From Curvibacter sp. GWA2_63_95 (GTDB lineage Bacteria; Pseudomonadota; Gammaproteobacteria; Burkholderiales; Burkholderiaceae_C): a stretch of DNA of 64,000 nt. The stretch covers positions 62,001 to 126,000 of the forward strand of contig MGPB01000021.1 of the NCBI GenBank assembly GCA_001795455.1, in the 5' to 3' direction. The first letter of the stretch is position 1, and each line of letters starts with the position of its first letter. Below the pieces are notes generated by a model, which was given only the letters and a program-made list of their open reading frames with translations, was not told the DNA's origin and searched no databases. The translations under genes and the position numbers were made by a program. Shown here one piece after another: positions 8,405 through 18,162 of this stretch.

Positions 8405-9550
8405 CTAGAAGGCGTCGCGCCCCTGCACACGCGCCACGATGCGCAGGTCGGGCCCCACCATCTCGGTGGATTGAAAATCCAGCGCCACACCTTGCGCCAA
8501 TTCGGTCAGCGGCCCGATGTTGAACATGCCCGCGCCCTGGCCCAGCAGCTTGGGGGCGAGGTAGACCACAAACTCGTCCACCAGCCCTTCACGCACCAGC
8601 GAGCCATTGAGCTTGAATCCGGCCTCCACATGCAGTTCATTGATCTCGCGCTGGCCCAGGTCTTTGAGCATGGCAGCCAAGTCCACCTTGCCTGTGGGCT
8701 GGCCTTGGGCGTCGTGGCCGGGCAGATAAATCACCTTTGCACCCACAGCCTCCAGTGCCGCTTGTTTTGCATCATTTTGGGCTGCAGAATAGATGAACAC
8801 AGCGCGACCAGCTATAAAAAAAGGAGCGTCCAGTGGTGTCTGCAAGCCGCTGTCTACCACCACCAGGTGGGGCTGGCGCGGGGTATCTACCAAGCGCACA
8901 TCCAGCCGTGGCTTGTCTGCCAACACGGTACCAATGCCCGTGAGGATGGCGCAGGACCGGGCGCGCCACGCATGGCCATCGGCGCGTGCCTGCGGCGAGG
9001 TGATCCACTGGCTGGCACCATTGTCCAGCGCCGTGGTGCCGTCCAAGGAGGCAGCCACCTTCATGCGCACCCAAGGGGTCTTGCGGATCATGCGGCTGAA
9101 AAAGCCGATGTTGAGTTCTCGCGAGGCGATGGCCAGGGGATCGGTGGGGTCAAGTAACTCCACCTCCACGCCTGCAGCGCGCAAACGCGCAAAGCCTTGG
9201 CCCGCTACCAGAGGGTTGGGGTCCAGGTTGGTGGCCACCACTTTTTTGATACCCGCTGCAATCAGCGCGTCGCAACAGGGCCCTGTGCGGCCGTGGTGGG
9301 AGCAGGGTTCCAGGGTGACGTAGGCGGTGGCACCCACGACAGAGTGCCCCTGCGCGGCTGCATCACGCAGCGCCATCACTTCTGCGTGTGGGCCACCGGC
9401 GCGTTGGGTGTGGCCTTGGCCGATAAGAAGACCACTGGGCGACGTAAGAGCACAAAATACCAAGGGATTAGGGGCGGACATCCATTGGGTTTGTCGAGTG
9501 CTCGGATCTCTCAGTCTTCCCCAAAGTACAGAAAAAAAATCAGTAGACAC
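8405..9550 (-). CDS. ribD: Bifunctional riboflavin deaminase/reductase RibD with abnormal N-terminus
   Basis: RibD catalyses the second and third steps of riboflavin synthesis, deaminating and then reducing the pyrimidine intermediate. Zinc-deaminase motifs are intact: PHAEVMAL and PCSHHGRTGPCC. The reductase half follows from about residue 160 (VRMKVAASLDG; LHVEAGFKLNGSLV). The first 23 residues from the GTG at 9550 do not look like RibD. The usual first helix is missing, and NPRVGCV is altered to NPLVFCA, although this N and C are kept. The ATG at 9481 would start just before that motif. A run of eight T lies in the 5' end. The gene begins 16 bases after the pilin operon. An element copy sits in frame at 8765-8827. 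Confidence 0.85.
   Translation of the reverse strand: MSTDFFSVLWGRLRDPSTRQTQWMSAPNPLVFCALTSPSGLLIGQGHTQRAGGPHAEVMALRDAAAQGHSVVGATAYVTLEPCSHHGRTGPCCDALIAAGIKKVVATNLDPNPLVAGQGFARLRAAGVEVELLDPTDPLAIASRELNIGFFSRMIRKTPWVRMKVAASLDGTTALDNGASQWITSPQARADGHAWRARSCAILTGIGTVLADKPRLDVRLVDTPRQPHLVVVDSGLQTPLDAPFFIAGRAVFIYSAAQNDAKQAALEAVGAKVIYLPGHDAQGQPTGKVDLAAMLKDLGQREINELHVEAGFKLNGSLVREGLVDEFVVYLAPKLLGQGAGMFNIGPLTELAQGVALDFQSTEMVGPDLRIVARVQGRDAF
8765..8827 (-). repeat. Dispersed palindromic element, copy inside ribD
   Basis: The core is at 8811-8827 and reads GCTCCTTTTTTTATAGC on the minus strand, followed by TGGTCGCGCTGTGTTCAT. Unlike the other in-gene copies it has the same orientation as its host gene. 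It encodes the stretch APFFIAGRAVFIYSAAQNDA in the reductase domain. Confidence 0.75.
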
Positions 9551-9566
9551 GCGGATTGCGGAAGCC

Positions 9567-10139
9567 TTAACTAGTGCTCGATGCAGAGCAGGTGGTATCT
9601 GTCGCAGAGGTGGGCGTGCATGTACGAAGTCGTCCAGTTCGTGACACTATGATTCTGCGCGTTTGTGAAGGTTGTCTGCTAGCCGATACATCATTTCTCA
9701 TAATGTAAAGCGTTAGATTGCCAAAACCCCCAGAACTTGTTCTGCTGTAACCTTGAGCGTCAAACAGCACATAAGGAGTCGCACCCAGTGCCGTACCATT
9801 TCCTGAAGCTTCCAGGAAGCTCGGGAAAACGTCGTCATTTCGGTAAATGACAATGTCTGTGGCGTCGTCAAATGCTTTGTTGTTGTTATTGTCTACAAAG
9901 ACGATGATACCGCTGGACCAATTTGCTCCATCGGCAGGTATAGCCATTGCGTAGCGCCCACGTTTCATAGCCTCGCCTCGTGCCGTATTGAGGCTTGAGA
10001 CAAGCGTGCCGGTTCTGGAAATGAGCTCAGAGTTCCGTTGAAAATCTGCGAACCCTGGGACTGCAATCGTCGCCAATACCGCAATGATCACCAAGGTGAG
10101 CATTAATTCGATGAGTGTTAAACCTTTCGAGCTGCCCAT
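9567..10139 (-). CDS. fimT: GspH/FimT-family type IV pseudopilin
   Basis: A minor pilin of about 190 residues. The leader is short (MGSSKG) and is cut before LTLIELMLTLVIIAVLATIAVPGF, giving the typical N-methylated hydrophobic helix with Glu5. The rest follows the GspH/FimT pattern of a beta-rich globular domain, with a C-terminal cysteine pair (CTPTSATDTTC). I chose the ATG at 10139 because AGGTGG precedes it by eight bases; a GTG at 10151 would add four residues. It follows pilE almost directly and is the last pilin gene before ribD. Minor pilins prime assembly of the pilus and sit at its tip. Confidence 0.85.
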   Translation of the reverse strand: MGSSKGLTLIELMLTLVIIAVLATIAVPGFADFQRNSELISRTGTLVSSLNTARGEAMKRGRYAMAIPADGANWSSGIIVFVDNNNNKAFDDATDIVIYRNDDVFPSFLEASGNGTALGATPYVLFDAQGYSRTSSGGFGNLTLYIMRNDVSASRQPSQTRRIIVSRTGRLRTCTPTSATDTTCSASSTS

Positions 10140-10151
10140 ATTTTTTACCAC

Positions 10152-10658
10152 CTATTTCCAGCAAACGGAAGCTTTACTACCCGTGCAATCTTTCACGCCA
10201 GTGCTAGTGAGGCGCAAAGAGCTTGCATCAGGGTCACTTCCAGCTCGTGTGGGCGTTGCAATGACACGGACGCACTCAGCGATTGACAATGTTCCTCCAC
10301 CGGAGGCATCACATGTTTCTGCTGAAAGTAGGTAGCTAGAATTGGCCAGCGTGTCGCCAGAAAAGGTTTTAAACGGGACGGAGGTTGCTGTTACACCGCC
10401 ACACGCAGTGCTGGGTGATGGTGCCGTTGCGGTAGGAATACCAGATGCACTGGACGTAAATCCCAGATAGCAATTGCGCTGGGTCATATACCGTTCTTGC
10501 TGTTGCATAAGGTCTAGCAAGGCGGCACGCCCTTCTGCTCGACGCCCTTTAAGAATCGAATTGGTATAGGCTGGGAACGCTACTGCTGCCAGTATTCCAA
10601 TAATGGCAACAACAATCATCAGTTCGATTAATGTAAAACCGTGAGTCGATTTTTTCAT
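10152..10658 (-). CDS. pilE: Type IV minor pilin PilE
   Basis: A 168-residue prepilin. The leader MKKSTHG is followed by [24 protein letters not shown], an almost ideal class III prepilin signal for PilD processing. The globular part has cysteines that could form the C-terminal disulfide loop ([12 protein letters not shown]). The start overlaps the stop of pilY1 (ATGA). The position after pilY1 matches the fimU-pilV-pilW-pilX-pilY1-pilE type of minor pilin operon, where PilE joins the tip complex. It is unlikely to be the major pilin because it lies inside this operon. Confidence 0.87.
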   Translation of the reverse strand: MKKSTHGFTLIELMIVVAIIGILAAVAFPAYTNSILKGRRAEGRAALLDLMQQQERYMTQRNCYLGFTSSASGIPTATAPSPSTACGGVTATSVPFKTFSGDTLANSSYLLSAETCDASGGGTLSIAECVRVIATPTRAGSDPDASSLRLTSTGVKDCTGSKASVCWK

Positions 10659-13600
10659 GGTGCACTTTTCAAGTCTTGGTAGTTATATATCTGTCTCCAA
10701 CTGAGTCGCCCCACCGTTATCTGGGTAGAAACCTTTGCGCCTGCAGCTAGTCCTTGGGATCCTTGTTGCAGCACTTGACTCACAATGGTCTTGGTTCGTT
10801 TTCCGGTGCTGTCACTTTGTGAGTACGAAGTGGCGCCAACAAGATTGGCGATCAGTGGCGCACCCAAGATCCCCACTGTAGAGTCATTGACTGTGCCCAC
10901 ACCTGACAGTGCATCCACGTTATAGGTTCGCCCAAATCCTCCACTTGCCGTGCAATTGCCACTCGCTGTTGAGGCTCCGGGCACAAGCGAATTGAAACTG
11001 ACAATATTGGAGCCCCCTAATGGGACGCCATCGTATATCTGTCTCTCTTTGGAAAGCGGTAAGTCAAAATACCAGCCTGAGCGGATCACGGCTGTATCAG
11101 TTGACGCACGGCCCAATGTAAATGCTGGAATCGTGGTCCCACTAGCGCTTGCTGTTCCCGCTTGGAGGCGTGCGCGACTGCTGATTGCACTACTTCCAAT
11201 CGGACTGGAGTCTGCGGAAGAGCTGCCATTGTCGTACACCATGTAAACCGATTGAACTGCCGTATTTGATTTGTCAGAAACTTCAAGGTATTTGCCCGTT
11301 CCAAATACAACATAAGTTGTATCTGCTGAGGTTCCTGCTACTAACGAGGGTGCAGCAGATATGGGTTGAACATTTCCAGAAGCATCTTTTGCTATATACA
11401 TGGGATAGGGCTGAGGCAGTGCAATGGTCCCCTTGTTGAAATAAGACAACTTATTAATGTTCCAATCACTTGCGCCGTACAAGGAAAAATCCAGCTTCCA
11501 CAAGTTGCCATGCAGATCACCCGCGTAAATTTGAGTTACTTCGCGGCTATTGCCCACGGCAATTCGAAAATTCAACATGCCGGTGGGCTTTGTCACCGCC
11601 AGTGTGCTATCGAATGGAAAACTAATCTTGTAGTAGTTAGTTCCCAGTTGCCAAGTAGCGCCTGTTGACTTGGCAAGGTCAAGCAAAAACAAGGCGGGCT
11701 TTCCTGTTGTACTGAAATTCCCTGCGCCATCGTCTGCATAGTTGTTAACCCCGCTCGCTACCACGGCGAAATACTTGTATGCGGCTGTACTTCCAGGTGC
11801 ACTGGTGCGCATTTTTAATATTTGCGGTTTTCCAACCACAAAGCCCATGTCGGGGTCATCGAGCTGTGTGAACTCCCACATTGCATTTCCAGCAGAAAAT
11901 GCAGTTGGGTCTGTGACATCGAGCGCAAATACTCCGCGCCCACCAGCCCCAGTTCCTGAAACCAAAACAGTTTTCCAGTCTGCAGCAGTACCAGAGGTAC
12001 CCACCAAGGCTTCATTGACCGTGGGAGTTCCATCCAAGTAGCTTTGGTGGTTATTGGCATAGTCAGTTCTACTCAATGCAGACAGTTTGGGGCCTAACCA
12101 GCTCGGGATGTAGGCAAAAAGCTCATTCCCAGTTTCCGCATTGAAGGCGTGCATCATTCCATCATTGGCGCCTACAAACACTGCTGCCGTTCGGGTTTTA
12201 TAAGTGTTGTAGAAGCTTGCATAAGTGCCTCCCTGAATAGAGGCGGTGGGGGCACCCGAATAGGCAACACCGGAATTGACAACGTCACCCAAAATGAAGC
12301 GGCGCCGGCGGAACAGAGTTCCCTCATCCAGAGGGTCTCCACGCAGGAAATTCAACCGTTTTTGTGCATAGCCATCGGCGGAAAGAGTGGGGCCTGGTTT
12401 ATCCAAGTCTGTGCGCAGGCTGTCTTCAATACCCGCCGTTCCTGCAGGAGTAGCCCACAAAAAAGGAGCCGCTACAGGGTTTGCCGTTGCTCCGCGGTTT
12501 CCCACATAAATATTTCGGCTTGTGGCCGGAGAAATGAGTGCCTTCAATTGGGTTGCAGCCGTCCATTTGTAGGTCGCCCCAATGGTTACGTCATTGGTCG
12601 CACTCACATTCAAAGGTGTCGCAATCAGGTCACCTACCCAGTCGGAGGTATCAAATTGGCCCTGATACACGGTATCTCCCTGGGTCAGATTCTTGGATTG
12701 AATGGCAGTGCCAGAAATACTCCGTGCTGTTGTGGACGCTCTTGCAAAAATGTCATCAAACGCAGTCAGAACGCCACGTGCATCACTTTGCAGGAAATAG
12801 GTGTTAGCTTCTCCCACCCGACTTGTCCGTGTATCTTTATCTGCCCAGACATAGTTGTTGTTTGTTCCATCTGCTTCACTAACAAACGGATTTCCTCTGG
12901 TGTTGTATTCGTTCTTCGCTGTATTCGCTGGGTCTGTTTCAAAGCCGCCATATTTTGCTGCCATAAACAATTGATTGGAGGTCCGACGAGTGTTAGCATT
13001 GTTAGACCCTCCATATTCATTCACGTCAAAGACAAAAGTTTTGACGCGCAACCCTGGCATTTGTTTGGTAGGTTCATCAGACCAAGTTGCTGGTCGAATA
13101 TCATGCGTACGTGCCCAATAGGCTGACCCCATTATTTGACTCGTAGCATTCGCGGAAGGCACACTATTGTTGGCTCCATTCGGATTGGCCGTAGATCTTG
13201 TCACGCCTTGTCCATCGACATAAGTGGATGTCACATTTTTTTCAAAATTCTTTACCACGGTTCGCCAAGCATTAATATCCGGAATGTTGCCGGCCACACT
13301 TGCAGTAGGGAGGCGGTTGCCATCATGGGTGTTAATGTCACCAATAACAACAATATTACTTTTTAAGCAAGAGTAATCTGAGGTAGTCGATCTACCAGCG
13401 TACGGGTCAGTCCAAGTTGTAGATAGTGGATAGCCGTCATACATATCTGTGGTGAGGCCGCTCCACGCAGCGGCACTCGGCTGTAAGCCTTGGAGGTAGC
13501 GTAAAGATTCGTAATGCAGCTCTCCAATTGGATCGTAGGTTTTGTAACGCCCAGCAATAGATCCAGTTCGACCAAATTGATTCAAATAGTTAGTGACGCC

Positions 13601-15268
13601 ACTTAAATAAATCCCTCTGCCATCGGCAGTTTGAACCGTACTATTCGCGTCAGGGTTTGGGTAAAAAATGCCTGTTACTGGATCCCATTCCTGCTTTGTA
13701 TTTCCGCCGCTGGGCGTGTTCTCGAAGCCACTGGCATCGAAGGTTCTGGTTCCTACATATTTCGCCGGAGCGCGTAGCACACCCCCATAGCGTCCCCCGC
13801 TGTTGTAACTGGCGGTTGGATCCATCACATAACCAAAAGCAGCTAGCCGAAGCTGATCTGCGTACTTTTGTACTGTTCCTGTTGGTTTGTAGATTGGGTT
13901 TGTGTTGTTGGATGCCTGTTGATACTTACTGCATAACCCCCAATAACGGGTATCTTTGAGTGTGTAGGTGCTTGAATCACGGTCGCACACTTGAACGCGG
14001 GCAAAGAAGTACCCGTTGTTATTCAGGTTTGTTGTTGTGGGGGGAGTCCACGCACTTGGAACGTGGTAGCACCGCTTTACAATACCAGGATAAGGGTCGC
14101 CAAACGTTCCATTGGAGCAACTAATTCCATCTGAAGACGAAGCTACATTCCATTTATTCGTACCGGCATTGTTGGCCCCATACCAAACTTCTTTCACTCC
14201 AGTAAAAGCACATGTTTGATTCTCACCTGCGCAGTCTACTGCGCCGGCAGGAAGCGCGACAGTTTGAAAAACGATAGAAGACATCGCAGTGGTTGCTGAT
14301 CCACCCAAGGTATAACTACCAAATCCGCTAGTATTATTCCCAGTCTTGCTCGTACCAAAATAAATACGATTCAGCGTATTGGCTACATAGATATCGACAC
14401 CGCCAGCATCTGTAACCATTGATTTTGGGATTGCACCAAAATAAGCTACACCAGAAGCATAAGAAGGAGAAGCAAAACTGGTGGAGACAATTGCCCGAGA
14501 CGTACCATTGGCATACAGTCGCTTTGCGGGGAAATTGGTGCTGTTACCCATGCTGATGGGATTACCGTTTGGGATTACGGCTCGTTGCAGTACCGTTAAA
14601 GAGTCTGTATCAATGACCCGGTCCCCCCCCGTCAATGCCAGTCGAAGCATGTCAATGGCCGAGCTTGAGGCCCAATTCAGAAAATTGCCACTGAAGGCAT
14701 CGTTGGTGGTAGTACTGAAGGTACCATCATCTTTGGTATAGCTTTTTGCACCGTCCCAACACATGCGCGTGGTCCATGTGGGGTTAGTGGTATTCGGCGT
14801 TGCCAGTGCAATCGCCTTACCTCTTCGCACAAAGCGTTTGTAGTCGCTGGTTTGGCCCGATGGGGCTCCAGTTCCTGCATTGTCATAGGTATAACAACTT
14901 TCGGCATCGTAATAGCCTAAGTATTCAATCGTCGGTGAGTAAGTTGGATCGTCCGAGGTGCCGTTGTTGTCTGGGTCAACATACTGGGCACCCACGGTCG
15001 GATACTCAACTGACAAAGCCAATGCCAAAACGGGCTTATCTACTGCGGATGGGGTGTAGAGTGGGTCAGACGAAAGCGCAATAGTCGGAATGCTGGGTGG
15101 TGTAGTTTGCCCAATGGCCAGAAATGTAACTGCAGCTGCGGCAGCAAGGCCTATCAAACTGAGGCCTAGCCTAGCATTGGGAATACGGCGGGCCGCGCTG
15201 ACCATGACGCCCAGTACGCCAGGCGACCGAGACCACTCGTGGAAAATGGATTGTGTCATATTGCTCAT
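10655..15268 (-). CDS. pilY1: Type IV pilus tip/assembly protein PilY1
   Basis: A 1537-residue PilY1/PilC protein, which with the minor pilins forms the pilus tip adhesin and controls extension and retraction. A hydrophobic export segment is at residues 34-52. A large variable N-terminal region follows. The conserved C-terminal beta-propeller begins near residue 990, with [37 protein letters not shown] near 1020-1040 and [14 protein letters not shown] near 1250. The acidic calcium loop (DxNxDGxxD) that usually precedes YAGDLxGNLW is absent; the sequence there reads [12 protein letters not shown] content is clearly lower than in flanking housekeeping genes. Twenty bases separate it from pilX. 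Confidence 0.9.
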   Translation of the reverse strand: MSNMTQSIFHEWSRSPGVLGVMVSAARRIPNARLGLSLIGLAAAAAVTFLAIGQTTPPSIPTIALSSDPLYTPSAVDKPVLALALSVEYPTVGAQYVDPDNNGTSDDPTYSPTIEYLGYYDAESCYTYDNAGTGAPSGQTSDYKRFVRRGKAIALATPNTTNPTWTTRMCWDGAKSYTKDDGTFSTTTNDAFSGNFLNWASSSAIDMLRLALTGGDRVIDTDSLTVLQRAVIPNGNPISMGNSTNFPAKRLYANGTSRAIVSTSFASPSYASGVAYFGAIPKSMVTDAGGVDIYVANTLNRIYFGTSKTGNNTSGFGSYTLGGSATTAMSSIVFQTVALPAGAVDCAGENQTCAFTGVKEVWYGANNAGTNKWNVASSSDGISCSNGTFGDPYPGIVKRCYHVPSAWTPPTTTNLNNNGYFFARVQVCDRDSSTYTLKDTRYWGLCSKYQQASNNTNPIYKPTGTVQKYADQLRLAAFGYVMDPTASYNSGGRYGGVLRAPAKYVGTRTFDASGFENTPSGGNTKQEWDPVTGIFYPNPDANSTVQTADGRGIYLSGVTNYLNQFGRTGSIAGRYKTYDPIGELHYESLRYLQGLQPSAAAWSGLTTDMYDGYPLSTTWTDPYAGRSTTSDYSCLKSNIVVIGDINTHDGNRLPTASVAGNIPDINAWRTVVKNFEKNVTSTYVDGQGVTRSTANPNGANNSVPSANATSQIMGSAYWARTHDIRPATWSDEPTKQMPGLRVKTFVFDVNEYGGSNNANTRRTSNQLFMAAKYGGFETDPANTAKNEYNTRGNPFVSEADGTNNNYVWADKDTRTSRVGEANTYFLQSDARGVLTAFDDIFARASTTARSISGTAIQSKNLTQGDTVYQGQFDTSDWVGDLIATPLNVSATNDVTIGATYKWTAATQLKALISPATSRNIYVGNRGATANPVAAPFLWATPAGTAGIEDSLRTDLDKPGPTLSADGYAQKRLNFLRGDPLDEGTLFRRRRFILGDVVNSGVAYSGAPTASIQGGTYASFYNTYKTRTAAVFVGANDGMMHAFNAETGNELFAYIPSWLGPKLSALSRTDYANNHQSYLDGTPTVNEALVGTSGTAADWKTVLVSGTGAGGRGVFALDVTDPTAFSAGNAMWEFTQLDDPDMGFVVGKPQILKMRTSAPGSTAAYKYFAVVASGVNNYADDGAGNFSTTGKPALFLLDLAKSTGATWQLGTNYYKISFPFDSTLAVTKPTGMLNFRIAVGNSREVTQIYAGDLHGNLWKLDFSLYGASDWNINKLSYFNKGTIALPQPYPMYIAKDASGNVQPISAAPSLVAGTSADTTYVVFGTGKYLEVSDKSNTAVQSVYMVYDNGSSSADSSPIGSSAISSRARLQAGTASASGTTIPAFTLGRASTDTAVIRSGWYFDLPLSKERQIYDGVPLGGSNIVSFNSLVPGASTASGNCTASGGFGRTYNVDALSGVGTVNDSTVGILGAPLIANLVGATSYSQSDSTGKRTKTIVSQVLQQGSQGLAAGAKVSTQITVGRLSWRQIYNYQDLKSAP

Positions 15269-15287
15269 TTAGCACCTCATTGGGCTC

Positions 15288-15890
15288 TCAATTTCTATAG
15301 ACGATTTGCATCACTGCTTGAATGTCTGTTCTAGGCCCAAAGCCCATGGCTGTTACCCTATATATGTACGACGGGTCGGAACGGTCCCCAATCGTGTCTG
15401 GAATGACTTCGATGATGTAACGTGGGGCCTGCGCTGGTTGAATGCCAATGCCCCCTGAGGAAAAATTTTTACCCGTGAATGTTCCAAGCGCCACACTAGG
15501 TGCACTGCCACTCGTATTGGTAAAATCGATAGTCATCCAGGCAGGTTTGCCAGAGCCGGGAAGCGCACATAGACCGATGGATGTACCGGAAGTCCCGCAG
15601 CCATCCAGAAATGCTGAGGTTGTCTTACTATCAAAAAGACCGACTCTGGTGGAGGTTGCATCGTGTATGTCGGATTCTGCATCGACCAATGCAGCCTCTC
15701 CTGATTGCCATGCGAGTTGCATATCGCGATCATTGCGCGCACCTCGTTCACTCATCATGGCTACCTGAGCACCGCCCACACCTATAAGGCTGACCAGTAC
15801 AAGGATAAGTAATACGGTCATGAGAGATGCGCCATATTCCATGCGATGGCCGTGATCTCGATTCATTTCCAGAAATATTTGTTTACTCAT
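15288..15890 (-). CDS. pilX: Type IV pilus minor pilin PilX
   Basis: A 200-residue PilX-like protein. The hydrophobic helix near residues 22-45 (SLMTVLLILVLVSLIGVGGAQVAMM) follows a glycine in MEYGAS, the likely PilD site, and lacks the usual Glu5, as PilX proteins often do. WQSGEAALVDAE is the conserved helix after the pilin segment. It starts immediately after the pilW stop, and its own ATG follows a GAAAT-rich stretch. A second ATG nine codons in is an alternative start. It acts with PilV, PilW and PilY1 as the pilus tip complex. Confidence 0.82.
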   Translation of the reverse strand: MSKQIFLEMNRDHGHRMEYGASLMTVLLILVLVSLIGVGGAQVAMMSERGARNDRDMQLAWQSGEAALVDAESDIHDATSTRVGLFDSKTTSAFLDGCGTSGTSIGLCALPGSGKPAWMTIDFTNTSGSAPSVALGTFTGKNFSSGGIGIQPAQAPRYIIEVIPDTIGDRSDPSYIYRVTAMGFGPRTDIQAVMQIVYRN

Positions 15891-16892
15891 TTACAAACCC
15901 TGATCATTTCGCAGGTGTACGGTAAATGTCACCACCTGGCGAAGACGCCCATCTGCTGGGGCGCTGAAAATGGTTCCTATATCATCCGTACTGGACAATG
16001 CACTGCCAGCAGCACCTGTGTTTGAGTCTTTTCCTAGGCCAAACGGATACAGAGTTTGTATAACACGCTCCTGTGCTGAGTTCAGGCCTCCACGCACAAT
16101 CATCCCGATCCGAATGCTGCGAACACGCCGCCAATTGTTATAGGTGTTAGTCGATCCGCCGCTACCAACAAGCATTTGGTCTGCCCGCAGGTAACGCTCC
16201 GGGACGGAGTCTGTCGTTCCATTGAAGGCCGTGTTGACTGCAGAAAAACCATCAACCCCATACAGGACTTGAAACTCTTCAACACCCTGGATCAGGGGCT
16301 GTGTATCAATTGTTCCTGCTGTCGTGACAGTGGTGCACATCAAAGAAGGCTCTCCATCGTTACCTACGGCGACATGAAAAATACTTGCAAATCGCTCGTC
16401 ACGAGCACTCGGCACTACGCTAGCAGCGGCCCCATTGCAGTTGATCATCGAGCCATCCGCCACGCCAGAGCCGGGAAAGGTTTCCAGTGCTTGGTATCGC
16501 AGAACCAATATATCGCTTCCATAGCCACTGACCCCGGCGGTTCGTGCGGAGGCGGAGTTCAATGGGTCCGACGCACTGATCAGAGAGTTGTTAAACCCAT
16601 ATATGTTGGGATATATATTGGCAGCCACCTCGGCAACGGTTGCAGTTTGTGTCGCATAACGCAGTTCTTTAAAACCCGCTTGAACTGCAATGCGTTGAAT
16701 AACGTCTGATGCAAAGCGGCCATTGTCTCTTAACTGAGAGGCTGCATCTAGGGCACTAAAACCCCTGCGAGCGACTACCAAGGACGTGAGTGCCACAATG
16801 ACAATGACCAGGCTAATGGCCATGGCAACCAGCAGTTCAATTAAGGTCAGGCCGTGCTGACGATGCACTGTGGGGGAGGCAGACGGTTTCAA
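15891..16892 (-). CDS. pilW: Type IV pilus minor pilin PilW
   Basis: A 333-residue PilW. The prepilin signal is QHG followed by LTLIELLVAMAISLVIVIVALTSL, with Glu5. The remainder matches the long PilW globular domain: SQLRDNGRFASDVIQRIAVQAGF after the helix, then GYGSDILVLRYQ and a terminal FTVHLRN. It overlaps pilV by four bases (ATGA) and ends one base before pilX starts, so translation of the set is coupled. Its role is scaffold of the minor pilin complex at the pilus tip. Confidence 0.88.
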   Translation of the reverse strand: MKPSASPTVHRQHGLTLIELLVAMAISLVIVIVALTSLVVARRGFSALDAASQLRDNGRFASDVIQRIAVQAGFKELRYATQTATVAEVAANIYPNIYGFNNSLISASDPLNSASARTAGVSGYGSDILVLRYQALETFPGSGVADGSMINCNGAAASVVPSARDERFASIFHVAVGNDGEPSLMCTTVTTAGTIDTQPLIQGVEEFQVLYGVDGFSAVNTAFNGTTDSVPERYLRADQMLVGSGGSTNTYNNWRRVRSIRIGMIVRGGLNSAQERVIQTLYPFGLGKDSNTGAAGSALSSTDDIGTIFSAPADGRLRQVVTFTVHLRNDQGL

Positions 16893-17524
16893 GTTGCACT
16901 CCCCGCTGTTACCGGGACTACAACGCCGGGCACACTGGCGCGATCAAGTCCGGCGGACCCTGCTTGTCCTCGATTGGTAGAGCCACGGGTCCACCCAATC
17001 TTGATGACCATCACTGATCCAGTATTTGTGCAGCCCCATTGTGGCAAGCCACTTGCGTCAAAAGGAGTTGAGTCAAAGCAAACGGCAACTCTGGCGCTAG
17101 GAAGCTCGCTATCAACACGCGCTAGCCATTCCGTCATCTCTGCGTTGGCGACATCGACTGTGGTTGCACATGCAGACGCTGCCGCTACATTCAGGCAGTA
17201 AGCTGGCGTGGCTAACGTAAGTGGGCTGGTAAAGCTTCCAACATAAGGATTGCTGGTTGCCTTAATGCCTTCGGACTTATTTCCCCGGACCATGTCAGCG
17301 AGTTCTCTTGCAAGAGTAACTGCAGAAGACTGGAGCCTAGCTTCGCGATTGGATTGAAGCGATGCTGCCTGCATGCCTACCATTCCAAGGAGACCAATCG
17401 TCAATACAAAAATCGACACAAGTACTTCGACCAGTGAAAATCCATGTTGGAATGCGTTATGGGTGGTCAACAACGGGCTGAATTTAGGCCTAGATGGGAT
17501 GAGTAGCGGCACAGAATAAGGCAT
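16889..17524 (-). CDS. pilV: Type IV pilus minor pilin PilV
   Basis: About 211 residues. The prepilin signal QHG is followed by FSLVEVLVSIFVLTIGLLGMVGMQA, with Glu5, then SLQSNREARLQSSAVTLARELADMVRGN, which is characteristic of PilV. The leader is unusually long, about 28 residues from the ATG at 17524, while most prepilin leaders here are 6-14; a start nearer the cleavage site (for example a TTG) is possible. It is the first gene of the pilus operon. It lies 87 bases downstream of nrdR on the same strand. Confidence 0.85.
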   Translation of the reverse strand: MPYSVPLLIPSRPKFSPLLTTHNAFQHGFSLVEVLVSIFVLTIGLLGMVGMQAASLQSNREARLQSSAVTLARELADMVRGNKSEGIKATSNPYVGSFTSPLTLATPAYCLNVAAASACATTVDVANAEMTEWLARVDSELPSARVAVCFDSTPFDASGLPQWGCTNTGSVMVIKIGWTRGSTNRGQAGSAGLDRASVPGVVVPVTAGSAT

Positions 17525-17611
17525 GTCCAAATATTACAGAGGGCGGCCGGCAATAGCCAGTTATTGGTCTGCCGTGCGTCGGTCTGAGAACGCCATTGAG
17601 CGATTAGAGAG

Positions 17612-18061
17612 CTACCGACTCACCTCATCCACCAGCGTCTTGAATTCATCAATGTCCTCAAAACTCCGGTACACGCTGGCAAATCGAACATAGGCCACTT
17701 TGTCCAGCTTCTTGAGTTCGCGCATTACCAGCTCGCCGATGCGGGTGGACTGGACTTCGCGCAGGCCTAGGTTGAGGAGTTTTTCTTCGATGCGCTCGAT
17801 GGCGCTGTCGATTTGCTCGGTGCTTACCGGCCGTTTGCGCAGGGCCAGGTTCATGGAGGCGAGCAGCTTGGCGCGTTCGTACTCGATGCGACGGCCGTCT
17901 TTCTTGACGATGGCAGGGAAATTGACGTCCGGGCGCTCGTAGGTGGTGAAGCGTTTTTCGCACGATCCGCACTGGCGGCGGCGGCGGATAAAGTCCCCGT
18001 CTTCCGAAATCCGGGTCTCCACGACTTGGGTTTCAGAGTGGCTGCAGAAGGGACATTTCAT
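17612..18061 (-). CDS. nrdR: Transcriptional repressor NrdR
   Basis: A 149-residue regulator of ribonucleotide reductase genes that senses ATP/dATP. The N-terminal zinc ribbon is visible (C3, C6, C31, C34 in CPFC and CGSC) with basic residues RRRR for DNA contact. An ATP-cone fills about residues 49-139 ([19 protein letters not shown]). Length and sequence are standard. It lies downstream of glyA on the same strand, with a copy of the palindromic element between them. The pairing glyA-nrdR is common in proteobacteria. Confidence 0.96.
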   Translation of the reverse strand: MKCPFCSHSETQVVETRISEDGDFIRRRRQCGSCEKRFTTYERPDVNFPAIVKKDGRRIEYERAKLLASMNLALRKRPVSTEQIDSAIERIEEKLLNLGLREVQSTRIGELVMRELKKLDKVAYVRFASVYRSFEDIDEFKTLVDEVSR

Positions 18062-18084
18062 GGTGTGTACGGGCTAATTTTTAA

Positions 18085-18150
18085 GCCAAATTGAACTCTA
18101 GCCCGCATGGAATAAGCGCGAGCAGCTATCAAAATAGTAGCTGTTCGCGC
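18085..18150 (-). repeat. Dispersed palindromic element between glyA and nrdR
   Basis: The core is at 18125-18141 and reads GCTACTATTTTGATAGC on the minus strand, followed by TGCTCGCGCTTATTCCATG and GGGCTAGAG. In this copy an extended hairpin also forms: GCGCGAGCAGCTA (18116-18128) and TAGCTGTTCGCGC (18138-18150) pair at 12 of 13 positions. Confidence 0.85.
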
Positions 18151-18162
18151 TTTCCATTGTGC

